Assembly (NCBI GenBank): GCA_903848435.1
Contig: CAINGG010000402.1
Location: 1-6,684 of the forward strand
Length of the DNA stretch: 6,684 nt
Direction: 5' to 3'
Source: an uncultured Actinomycetes bacterium
GTDB taxonomy: Bacteria; Actinomycetota; Actinomycetes; S36-B12
The notes under the pieces are model-generated. The model saw nothing but the letters and a program-made list of their open reading frames with translations. It made no database searches and was not told the DNA's origin. Shown here piece by piece: positions 1-6,091 of this stretch. The translations under genes and the position numbers were made by a program. How positions within the stretch are numbered: position 1 is the stretch's first letter; each line of letters begins with the position of its first letter.

Positions 1-272
1 ACACCGACCAGTGCGCCCGAGCGGCCCGCGCCACGGGCGCGCATGACCGGCCACACGATGAGCCCGCTGAACATGACGGGTCCAAGACGCAGCAGGACAA
101 GCGCATCCATCGACAGCCGGTAGCCGTCAGCCGACCAGAAGTCCGTCGGACGCCCCACCGCGCGAGTCACGGCCAACTGCAGGGCGAGATATGTCGCCAC
201 GGAGATCAGCGCGGGCGCTGCCACGTGCAGCCATCGGCGCGATCTCGGCGCCGACACTGCCGCGGCACTCAT
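1..272 (-). CDS. Unidentified membrane protein, N-terminal part (cut by window edge)
   Basis: An open frame of 90 codons begins at ATG 272-270 and continues without a stop to the left edge, so only the N-terminus is present. The start is well supported. It overlaps the sulfatase stop as ATGA (4 bp), and a GGGGAG ribosome-binding site at 283-278 lies 5 nt upstream. Translation shows a short basic N-terminus (SAPRSRRW) followed by two probable membrane segments. The first covers about residues 14-36 (LHVAAPALISVATYLALQLA); the second, about residues 52-76, includes LVLLRLGPVMFSGLIVWPVM. A polar loop with DFWSADGYR lies between them. This arrangement fits an integral membrane protein with cytoplasmic N-terminus. 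I do not recognise the family. The overlap implies co-translation with the sulfatase, so a role in the same envelope process is a reasonable guess but not shown. Confidence 0.7.
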   Translation of the reverse strand, partial: MSAAAVSAPRSRRWLHVAAPALISVATYLALQLAVTRAVGRPTDFWSADGYRLSMDALVLLRLGPVMFSGLIVWPVMRARGAGRSGALVG

Positions 273-1678
273 GCGTACTCCCCGCGCAGGTCGGCCAGGA
301 GCGCAGAGAGTTCGGCGCGCAACTCGGCGTAGGCCGGATCGTCCGCCACGTTGACGAGCTGGTCGGGATCGGTCGACGTGACATAGAGCTCGGGTGGCAG
401 TCCGCGATCGTATTCGATGTAGAGATGGTCGGCCGTACGCACCGCACGGGATGCGGGCACCTGGTAGGGGAAGTCCTCGAAGTACTCGTAGTAGATCTCC
501 TCGCGCCATCGAGTCGGCTCGTCGCGCAGCAGCGGCACCAGGCTGACGCCCTGCATCGAGGCCGGGATGGGGACGGCAGCAAGGTCGAGCAGCGTCGGCG
601 CCAGGTCGATGTTGAGGATGGGCTCAGCACGCACCGCCCCGGGATCGGGGATGCCGGCGGGCCAGCGCGCGATGAACGGCAGGCGGATGTTGTCGTCATA
701 GGCCCAGCGCTTGCCGGTGAGCACGTGCTCGCCCCATGAGTAGCCGTTGTCGCTGGTGTAGAACACCGCGGTGTCGTCGGCGAAGCCCAAGTCGTCCAGC
801 GACCCGACCAGGCGACCGATCTCGCGGTCGAGGCCCAGCAGCGTCTCGCAGTAGCGGCGGTACGCCGTCTCCAGGCGACCTGCCGTGCCCTCCCAGACAT
901 TGCGGTCGAGGAGTGTCTGGAAGGTGAAGGACTCATCCGGCAGCGTGACGGGCACGTCGTCGTAGGCGCCGAGCAGGTCAGCGGGCGGGACGAACTCGTG
1001 GTGCACCGCCTTGTGAGCCAGGAAGAGACAGAACGGCGTCGACGGATCCTGCTCCTGGAGCCAGGCGATGGCGTAGTCGGTGAGGTCGGTTGTCACGTAG
1101 GTGCCGGGCCGCGGTGTCTCGACACCGTCGATGATGAGCGGACAGTCGATGTAGCGCCCCTGGCCCTCCTGCACCGTGAACGTGATGAACCGCTCGACAC
1201 CCGGGAGGTCGGGCAGGTCTCCGGGCATGTGCCACTTGCCGATGTAGGCGCATCGGTAGCCCGCGCTGGCCAGCCCGTCGAAGACCGTCGTCGTGCCGGC
1301 GACCCAGGCGCTGAGGTTGTTCTGCACGCCATGTCGCGAGGCGTACTGCCCGGTCAGGAACGACGCACGCGAGGGGCTGCACAGCGACGTTGTGCAGTAG
1401 GCGTGGCTGAAGGTGAGGCCCGACGCCGCCATCGCATCGAGGGCCGGCGTCTGCAGGAAGGGGACTGCCCCGGTGCTGCCGAGGTGGTCGGCGCGGTGGT
1501 CGTCGCTGAGGATGACGACAAGGTTAGGCGCGCCGGCATCCCGCGTACGCGCAGCTGCCGCCTCGTCAACCGGCACGGGGACCGGACGGCCGCCGGAGTC
1601 GGTGGCGCAGCCGGCGACTCCGAGCGCAGCAGCGCTCCCGGCAACGGCACCGAGCACCTGCCGCCGCGTGACATCCAC
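269..1678 (-). CDS. Tat-exported lipoprotein sulfatase (FGly-dependent, type I)
   Basis: A 469-residue protein of the alkaline-phosphatase-like sulfatase superfamily, hydrolysing sulfate esters; the substrate cannot be read from the sequence. The N-terminus combines a twin-arginine motif (TRRQVLG, residues 4-10), a short hydrophobic run and a lipobox VAGC with Cys24 as the predicted lipidated residue. It is therefore probably folded in the cytoplasm, exported by Tat and anchored to the outer face of the membrane. Metal ligands Asp59-Asp60 lie in LSDDHR. The signature CSPSRASFLTG at 100-110 has Cys100 as the residue converted to formylglycine. GKWH is at 147-150, an HKAVHH segment at 222-227, and SDNG at 309-312 followed by GEH and Lys323. 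Length is normal for the family and no active-site element is missing. The start is GTG; an in-frame TAG four codons upstream excludes any longer form. No Shine-Dalgarno is seen, and a -10-like TAGTCT 6 nt upstream suggests a leaderless mRNA. No formylglycine-generating enzyme gene is in view. Confidence 0.93.
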   Translation of the reverse strand: MDVTRRQVLGAVAGSAAALGVAGCATDSGGRPVPVPVDEAAAARTRDAGAPNLVVILSDDHRADHLGSTGAVPFLQTPALDAMAASGLTFSHAYCTTSLCSPSRASFLTGQYASRHGVQNNLSAWVAGTTTVFDGLASAGYRCAYIGKWHMPGDLPDLPGVERFITFTVQEGQGRYIDCPLIIDGVETPRPGTYVTTDLTDYAIAWLQEQDPSTPFCLFLAHKAVHHEFVPPADLLGAYDDVPVTLPDESFTFQTLLDRNVWEGTAGRLETAYRRYCETLLGLDREIGRLVGSLDDLGFADDTAVFYTSDNGYSWGEHVLTGKRWAYDDNIRLPFIARWPAGIPDPGAVRAEPILNIDLAPTLLDLAAVPIPASMQGVSLVPLLRDEPTRWREEIYYEYFEDFPYQVPASRAVRTADHLYIEYDRGLPPELYVTSTDPDQLVNVADDPAYAELRAELSALLADLRGEYA

Positions 1679-1684
1679 CGCTCG

Positions 1685-1690
1685 AGACTA
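1685..1690 (-). promoter_or_regulatory. Probable -10 box of a leaderless promoter for the sulfatase
   Basis: On the minus strand TAGTCT (1690 to 1685) fits the actinobacterial -10 pattern TAnnnT and ends 6 nt before the GTG start, which puts the expected transcription start at or next to the first base of the codon. There is no Shine-Dalgarno. No clear -35 is seen; the expected position overlaps the stop codon of the upstream transporter gene. The same heptamer CTAGTCT precedes glgC. It would let the sulfatase and membrane protein be transcribed independently of the glgM-transporter unit. Confidence 0.55.
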
Positions 1691-1707
1691 GCGGCGCGAC
1701 GGTGCGT

Positions 1708-2700
1708 TTAGCGGGTGAGAGCGCCCGCGCGGTGGGCGCGCTGCGAGGCGATCTCGGCGACGATGACTCCGGCGAGTACGACCAGACCCCCGAGGCTCTG
1801 GACCGGCGTGAGGACCTCGCCCAGCATCACGAAAGCGATGAGCGCAGCCCAGATGGGCTCTGTTGTGCCCAGGATGCCGCCGCGCTGCGCGCCGATGCGC
1901 TGCAGTGACATCAGCACGAGGACGAAAGGCACGACGGATACGCCGATCATCACCAGGACGAGAGCCCACACGGGAAGCCCGGTGATCAGCCCATCGAAGA
2001 GCGTGGTGGTCTCGCTCAGGACTGCCCACGGGAAGTTCCACCAGGGCGCCAAGATGGTCCACGCCGCTGTCGCGACGGCGAACCCGTAGAACGCCAGGCT
2101 CATGACGTCGCGGCGCTTGGCTCCCGTCTCTCCCAGGATGAGGTAGGCGGCGAGAGCCGCAGCGGTGATCAGGCCGAACAGCAACCCTAGGGGGTTGAGC
2201 GTCCATCCGGCCCATGCCTGCGAGACGAGCACCAGGCCGCCGATGACGAGCGCTAGTGCGATCCAAATGGACTTCCCCACCGGTTCCTTCTTCACGAATC
2301 GCAGCCACAGGGCGACCAGCACGGGTGCCAGGAAGGCCAGCAGGGCGGCGATCGCGACTGGCAGATAGGAGACGGTGACGAAGTAGACGAAGGGCGTGAC
2401 CCCGTAGGCGAGGATGCCGAAGAGCAGCAGGAAGGGCACCTCGCTCCGGTGCACGCGTAGGGACGAGGGATTCCGTAAGAGGATGACGACGAGCAGGATC
2501 AGCGCGCAGCCGATGGTGCGGGTCTGCGTCACCTGAACTGCCGTGAGGCCAGCTTCGATCTGGGCCTTCGCCACGCTGCCATTGATCGCGAAGAGGAATG
2601 CCGCGACGAGATACATGACCGCGCCGATCACCTGATCGCGAGTGGACGCCAAGGGAACTTCCGTCGGAGTCAGCGGCTCGATCGGATCCGGCGCGCTCAT
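1708..2700 (-). CDS. EamA/DMT-family transporter, second copy of a tandem pair
   Basis: A 330-residue integral membrane protein, about ten hydrophobic segments, matching the two-domain EamA (DUF6) architecture of the drug/metabolite transporter superfamily. The first repeat begins near YLVAAFLFAINGSVAK and the second near NPLGLLFGLITAAALAAYL. The C-terminal signature LGEVLTPVQSLGGLVVLAGV is typical of the family's last two helices. Substrate is unknown; relatives export amino acids, sugars or drugs. The start is ATG at 2700, overlapping the stop of the preceding transporter as ATGA, with GGAG at 2712-2709 and 8-nt spacing. The 26-residue hydrophilic N-terminus is rich in Pro, Glu and Thr. It is clearly homologous to its neighbour: PWWNFPW matches PWWSFPW before helix 8, and the C-terminal GEVLTP segment matches AEVLTP. 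It ends in TAA, 29 bp before the sulfatase start. A much longer open frame running upstream to about 4263 is an accident of GC-rich sequence. Confidence 0.92.
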   Translation of the reverse strand: MSAPDPIEPLTPTEVPLASTRDQVIGAVMYLVAAFLFAINGSVAKAQIEAGLTAVQVTQTRTIGCALILLVVILLRNPSSLRVHRSEVPFLLLFGILAYGVTPFVYFVTVSYLPVAIAALLAFLAPVLVALWLRFVKKEPVGKSIWIALALVIGGLVLVSQAWAGWTLNPLGLLFGLITAAALAAYLILGETGAKRRDVMSLAFYGFAVATAAWTILAPWWNFPWAVLSETTTLFDGLITGLPVWALVLVMIGVSVVPFVLVLMSLQRIGAQRGGILGTTEPIWAALIAFVMLGEVLTPVQSLGGLVVLAGVIVAEIASQRAHRAGALTR

Positions 2701-3653
2701 CGCCCTCGCTCCGCGAGGTAGACACCGGCCAGCACGACGACTCCTCCGATGATCTGGGCGGGAGTCAGCACTTCGGCGAGCGCGATCCACGCGATGATCG
2801 ACGCGATCACCGGCTCCAGCATCCCGACGATCGATGCCTGTGCGGCGGTGATGTACGCCAGAGAGACGATGATGAGCGTGAAAGGCAGTGCGGTGCCCAT
2901 CACGATCATCCACGTGGTCAGCGTGCTCAGCGGGAGTTGTGGACCCGAACCAGCCAACGGCTCGCTGAGCCCCGCGAAGTCGGCCCAGGGGAAGCTCCAC
3001 CACGGTTGGGCGATGGCCCAGAAGGCGGCCGAGCCGGCCATGCCCCACATCGTCAGCGACAGCGCATCGCGCTGGTAGCCCGAGCGGCGTTGTTGCTCCG
3101 CCATGACATAGAAGAGCGCCAGCGCGAGGGCGGCACCGAAGGCGGCGAGGACGCCGACACCATTGAGCACGAATCCCTGCCAGACCTGGGCGATGAAGGC
3201 CAGTCCCACGAGGGCCAATGCGAGCCCGATCCACACGGTGCTGCGCACGAGTTCGCGGCGGCCGAAACGGGCGTAGAGCACCACGAAGATGGGGGCGGTG
3301 AATTCGATGACCAGCGCAATGCCGATAGGCATGCGCTCGATGGCGACGAAGAAAAGGAATTGGGTCATGGCCACGCCGATGACGCCGTAGGCCAGCAGGA
3401 TCCCCCACTCCCCGCGCTGGATGCGCAGGGCTCGCGGGCGAGCGATGAGCACCACGACGAAGAGGATCAGGAACGCACCGGTTGCCCGGATCTCGCTGAG
3501 GCGAGCCGCTGAGACGCCGCTGAGCAGGATCGTCTTGACGATCGTGCCGTTCAGTGCGAAAAGGCAGGCCGCTGTCAGGTAGACGGCGTAGCCGATGACG
3601 AGGCGACGTCGATCGTGCGCCGTCGGCAACGGCGGAAGCGTCATGTCGGTCAC
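2697..3653 (-). CDS. EamA/DMT-family transporter, first copy of a tandem pair
   Basis: A two-domain EamA (DUF6) membrane protein of 318 residues from the GTG at 3653, with about ten predicted helices. Domain one starts near YLTAACLFALNGTIVK and domain two near LNGVGVLAAFGAALALALFY. The C-terminal AEVLTPAQIIGGVVVLAGV corresponds to the usual end of the family. It probably exports a small metabolite across the cytoplasmic membrane; the substrate cannot be inferred. Start choice: GTG at 3653 overlaps the glgM stop as GTGA and has GGGAAG at 3669-3664, 10 nt upstream. The in-frame ATG at 3644 (MTLPPLP) has no ribosome-binding site and would give 315 residues. I favour GTG because all the other tight junctions on this strand are 4-bp overlaps, but either is possible. 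Its stop overlaps the start of the second copy (ATGA). The two proteins align over their whole length, so they are a duplicated pair and may act separately or as a heterodimer. Confidence 0.9.
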   Translation of the reverse strand: MTDMTLPPLPTAHDRRRLVIGYAVYLTAACLFALNGTIVKTILLSGVSAARLSEIRATGAFLILFVVVLIARPRALRIQRGEWGILLAYGVIGVAMTQFLFFVAIERMPIGIALVIEFTAPIFVVLYARFGRRELVRSTVWIGLALALVGLAFIAQVWQGFVLNGVGVLAAFGAALALALFYVMAEQQRRSGYQRDALSLTMWGMAGSAAFWAIAQPWWSFPWADFAGLSEPLAGSGPQLPLSTLTTWMIVMGTALPFTLIIVSLAYITAAQASIVGMLEPVIASIIAWIALAEVLTPAQIIGGVVVLAGVYLAERGR

Positions 3654-4813
3654 CGCGCGAGGGCTTCCCGGTAGACCGCGATGGTCTGGTCGGCGATCGC
3701 ATCCCAGCTGAAGTCGGCCACGGCACGCTCGCGGCCAGCCACTCCCATCGCCCGAGCGCGGGCCGGGTCGGCCGCCAGGTCGTTGACCGCGCGCGCGAGC
3801 CCGGCCTCCAGGCCCGCCGGGTCTGCAGCGTCGTAGGGCACGAGGATGCCGGTGACGCCATCGACCACGACCTCGGGGATGCCGCCGACCGCGCTGGCAA
3901 TGACAGCGGCCTCGCACGCCATGGCCTCGAGATTGACGATGCCGAGGGGCTCGTAGACGGAGGGGCAGACGAAGGCGAGCGAGTGGGTGAAGAGCTGGAT
4001 GAGGTCGCTGCGCAGCGCCTGCTCCTGGATCCAGACGACGCTCGAGGCGCCGCGGGAGGCCTGGAGTCGCTCCACGGCCTCGCGCGTCTCCACCCCGATC
4101 TCGGGAGTGTCCGGTGAGCTCGCGCACAGCACGAGCACGACATCGTCGCTGAAGCGCTCGGCCGCAGCGAGCAGGTGTCGAATGCCCTTCTGTCGCGTAA
4201 TGCGCCCGACGAACAGGACGTAGGGACGGTCCGCGGGGACGCCGTATCGCTCAAGTGCGGCACGCGACGCGTCGGGACGATACGTCGAGGTATCGATGCC
4301 GTTATGCACGACGTGCACGCGAGCGGGATCCACCATCGGATACGCCGTGAGTACGTCGGTCCGCATGCCGTGGCTCACCGCGATGATCGCGTCCGCGTGC
4401 GCGTAGGACGTCGCCTCCACCCAGGAGGAGACGCGATAGCCGCCCCCGAGCTGCTCCTCCTTCCACGGCCGCAGGGGCTCCAGGGAGTGGGCCGTGATGA
4501 CGTGCGGGACGCCGTGCAGCAGGCCCCCGACGTGACCGGCGAGGTTGGCGTACCACGTGTGCGAGTGCACGAGATCGACGTCGCCGGTCGCCTCCACCAT
4601 CGACAGGTCGACCCCGAGCGTCTGCAGGGCCGGATTGGCACCGGCGAGGCTCGGCGGAACAGCGTGCGCCTGCGCGTCCGGACGCGGGGCACCAAAGCAG
4701 TGCACCTCGACGTCGACCTTGCTGCGAAGGTGCGCCGCGAGTTCGGTGACATGGACGCCGGCGCCGCCGTAGACATCGGGGGGCCATTCACGCGTGAGCA
4801 GGCCGACCTTCAC
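3650..4813 (-). CDS. glgM: Actinobacterial glycogen synthase / alpha-maltose-1-phosphate synthase (GT4)
   Basis: A 387-residue cytoplasmic GT4 glycosyltransferase of the actinobacterial GlgA/GlgM group (Rv1212c type). Characterised members use ADP-glucose and glucose-1-phosphate to make maltose-1-phosphate for the GlgE route, and can also extend alpha-glucan. Seen here: the N-terminal YGGAGVHVTEL loop (15-25), HSHTWYANL (83-91), and THE group-typical AHSLEPLRPWKEEQLGGGY (108-126). Also present are VGRITRQKG (202-210) with the Arg/Lys that contact the nucleotide diphosphate, and the EX7E motif EPLGIVNLE (288-296). Length and motifs are complete. The start is GTG at 4813; an in-frame TAG four codons upstream rules out extension. 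That TAG belongs to a TAGGCT -10 box 6 nt before the start and there is no Shine-Dalgarno, so the mRNA is probably leaderless. Divergent glgC 54 bp away supplies ADP-glucose. The name glgA is used for the same gene in many annotations. Downstream transporters are overlapped and so presumably co-transcribed. Confidence 0.93.
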   Translation of the reverse strand: MKVGLLTREWPPDVYGGAGVHVTELAAHLRSKVDVEVHCFGAPRPDAQAHAVPPSLAGANPALQTLGVDLSMVEATGDVDLVHSHTWYANLAGHVGGLLHGVPHVITAHSLEPLRPWKEEQLGGGYRVSSWVEATSYAHADAIIAVSHGMRTDVLTAYPMVDPARVHVVHNGIDTSTYRPDASRAALERYGVPADRPYVLFVGRITRQKGIRHLLAAAERFSDDVVLVLCASSPDTPEIGVETREAVERLQASRGASSVVWIQEQALRSDLIQLFTHSLAFVCPSVYEPLGIVNLEAMACEAAVIASAVGGIPEVVVDGVTGILVPYDAADPAGLEAGLARAVNDLAADPARARAMGVAGRERAVADFSWDAIADQTIAVYREALAR

Positions 4814-4819
4814 GGGGTC

Positions 4820-4825
4820 AGCCTA
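4820..4825 (-). promoter_or_regulatory. Probable -10 box of leaderless glgM promoter
   Basis: TAGGCT on the minus strand (4825 to 4820) fits TAnnnT and ends 6 nt before the GTG start of glgM, the same spacing as at the sulfatase gene. Its TAG is in frame with glgM and forms the upstream stop. No Shine-Dalgarno is present. The expected -35 position falls on the 4841-4852 palindrome and does not resemble TTGACA. Confidence 0.55.
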
Positions 4826-4840
4826 GGGCCCTGCGCAGCC

Positions 4841-4852
4841 CCTCACGTGAGG
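4841..4852. promoter_or_regulatory. Perfect 12-bp palindrome, candidate operator
   Basis: CCTCACGTGAGG reads identically on both strands, with a CACGTG core. It sits between the glgC -10 box and its expected -35, and on the expected -35 of glgM. A dimeric repressor or activator bound here could control both genes. Which regulator, if any, cannot be told from the sequence. Confidence 0.4.
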
Positions 4853-4854
4853 AC

Positions 4855-4860
4855 TAGTCT
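4855..4860 (+). promoter_or_regulatory. Probable -10 box of leaderless glgC promoter
   Basis: TAGTCT ends 7 nt before the glgC ATG, so transcription is expected to begin at or about the start codon. The heptamer CTAGTCT is identical to that before the sulfatase gene. The only purine-rich stretch upstream (GAGG, 4849-4852) is 15 nt away, too far for a normal ribosome-binding site, and belongs to the palindrome. Confidence 0.55.
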
Positions 4861-4867
4861 GACGATC

Positions 4868-6091
4868 ATGGAGAACGGTCCGCACGTGCTGGGCATCGTG
4901 CTTGCCGGTGGCGCCGGCAAGCGCCTGATGCCCCTGACGGCCGACCGGGCCAAGCCTGCTGTGCCCTTCGGTGGGGCCTATCGGCTCATCGATTTCGTGC
5001 TGTCCAATCTCATCAATTCCGGCTTTCGCCGCGTCGCAGTGCTCACCCAATACAAGTCGCACTCGCTCGACCGGCACATCACGACCACCTGGCGCATGTC
5101 ACCGCTCCTGGGCGACTACGTCACCGCCGTGCCTGCCCAGCAGCGCCTCGGCCCGCGCTGGTTCACCGGCAGTGCCGATGCCATCTACCAGAGCCTCAAT
5201 CTCATCAACGACGAGAAGCCCGACTACGTCGCTGTCTTCGGGGCCGACCACGTCTATCGCATGGACCCGATGCAGATGGTGGAGGCGCACATCGACTCCG
5301 GCTCGGCCGTCACGGTCGCGGGCATTCGCCAGCCGCGCGTCCTGGCCCATCAGTTCGGCGTCATCGAGGTTGGCGCCGATGGCACGAGCATCAAGCGCTT
5401 CCTCGAGAAGCCGGCCGACCCGCCGGGGATCATCGGCGCGGAGGACGAGTCCTATGTGTCGATGGGCAACTACCTCTTCACCACCGACGCCCTGATCGAG
5501 GCACTGCGAGCCGACGCGGCCGATGAAGGGTCCGTGCATGACATGGGCGGCAACATCATCCCGATGCTGGTCGATCAGGGCCGCGCCAGCGTCTACGACT
5601 TTGCCGACAATGTCGTGCCCGGAGCGACCGACCGCGATCGCGGCTACTGGCGCGACGTCGGAACCCTCGACGCCTACCACGACGCGCACATGGACCTCGT
5701 TTCCGTGCACCCCATCTTCAATCTCTACAACCGCAAGTGGCCGATCCTCACCAACCACCCGGCGCTGCCGCCAGCGAAGTTCGTCGAGGGCGGCAACGCC
5801 CATGAGTCGATGGTGGGCACGGGCTCGATCGTCTCCGGGGCACATGTGCGCGGGTCCGTGCTGTCCTTCGACGTGCAGGTGCAGGGCGGCGCCTATCTCG
5901 AGGGGTCGGTGGTCATGCCCGGCACGAGAATCGGTCGCAATGCCGTCATTCGCAATGCCATTCTCGACAAGAACGTCATCGTCCCCGATGGGGCGCAGAT
6001 CGGCGTCGACATCGAGCGTGACCGCGAGCTCTACACGGTGAGCGACAACGGCGTGGTGGTACTCGGCAAGGGTGTCGTGGCGGCCATCTGA
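4868..6091 (+). CDS. glgC: Glucose-1-phosphate adenylyltransferase (ADP-glucose pyrophosphorylase)
   Basis: A 407-residue cytoplasmic enzyme making ADP-glucose from ATP and glucose-1-phosphate, the committed step of bacterial glycogen synthesis. The N-terminal nucleotidyltransferase fold shows LAGGAGKRL (12-20), KPAVPFGG (29-36), GSADAIYQ (101-108), the metal/substrate segment FGADHVYRMD (124-133), FLEKP (178-182) with the lysine that contacts glucose-1-phosphate, SMGNYLF (198-204) and YWRDVGT (260-266). From about residue 310 there is a left-handed beta-helix-like tail with repeated GS/V and I-rich turns (GSVLS, GSVVMPGTRIGRNAVIRNAI). Length matches actinobacterial GlgC. ATG 4868 is chosen because MENGPHVLGIVLAGG is the usual family N-terminus; the frame stays open further upstream, but that is antisense to glgM and unlike any GlgC. 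A leaderless start is likely. The stop overlaps the next gene by one base (TGATG). Family members are allosterically regulated by glycolytic intermediates. Confidence 0.97.
   Translation: MENGPHVLGIVLAGGAGKRLMPLTADRAKPAVPFGGAYRLIDFVLSNLINSGFRRVAVLTQYKSHSLDRHITTTWRMSPLLGDYVTAVPAQQRLGPRWFTGSADAIYQSLNLINDEKPDYVAVFGADHVYRMDPMQMVEAHIDSGSAVTVAGIRQPRVLAHQFGVIEVGADGTSIKRFLEKPADPPGIIGAEDESYVSMGNYLFTTDALIEALRADAADEGSVHDMGGNIIPMLVDQGRASVYDFADNVVPGATDRDRGYWRDVGTLDAYHDAHMDLVSVHPIFNLYNRKWPILTNHPALPPAKFVEGGNAHESMVGTGSIVSGAHVRGSVLSFDVQVQGGAYLEGSVVMPGTRIGRNAVIRNAILDKNVIVPDGAQIGVDIERDRELYTVSDNGVVVLGKGVVAAI

Larger units (their letters stand above)
4814..4867. promoter_or_regulatory. Divergent glgM-glgC intergenic promoter region
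   Basis: This 54-bp gap separates two divergent start codons and must hold both promoters. It contains a -10-like box for each gene, the palindrome CCTCACGTGAGG at 4841-4852, and two shorter palindromes, AGGGCCCT (4825-4832) and CTGCGCAG (4831-4838). The space leaves essentially no room for 5' untranslated regions, which agrees with leaderless mRNAs in both directions. The two promoters must share DNA, because the expected -35 of each lies inside the region used by the other. Confidence 0.7.

Noticed and set aside
1679..1707. Possible terminator between the second transporter and the sulfatase
   Set aside because: There is no stem-loop beyond the short CTCGAG palindrome and no T-run; the gap reads better as a promoter.
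998..1711. Plus-strand 237-codon open frame antisense to the sulfatase
   Set aside because: High-GC shadow frame: Arg/Gly/Val-rich, no recognisable motif, and the opposite strand carries a clearly conserved enzyme.
1688..2725. Minus-strand 345-codon frame over the second EamA gene
   Set aside because: Strongly Arg/Ser/Gly-rich and hydrophilic; the alternative frame encodes a clear multi-helix EamA protein.
2701..4263. A minus-strand frame continuing the second EamA gene far upstream (851 codons in total)
   Set aside because: It overlaps glgM and the first transporter out of frame, is Arg/Ser/Pro-rich, and the ATG at 2700 has both a ribosome-binding site and the family N-terminus.
4845..4850. 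CACGTG as a eukaryotic-type E-box
   Set aside because: The context is clearly bacterial; only the full 12-bp palindrome is worth treating as a possible operator.
5099..5845. Minus-strand 248-codon open frame antisense to glgC
   Set aside because: Its valine/aspartate-rich composition mirrors the glgC codons and it shows no independent motif or promoter.
4175..6091. A 638-codon open frame extending GlgC upstream by about 230 residues
   Set aside because: The extension lies antisense to glgM, is Arg/Val/Gly-rich with no family resemblance, and GlgC proteins begin at the MENGPHVLGIVLAGG region. The promoter-like box also lies inside the extension.
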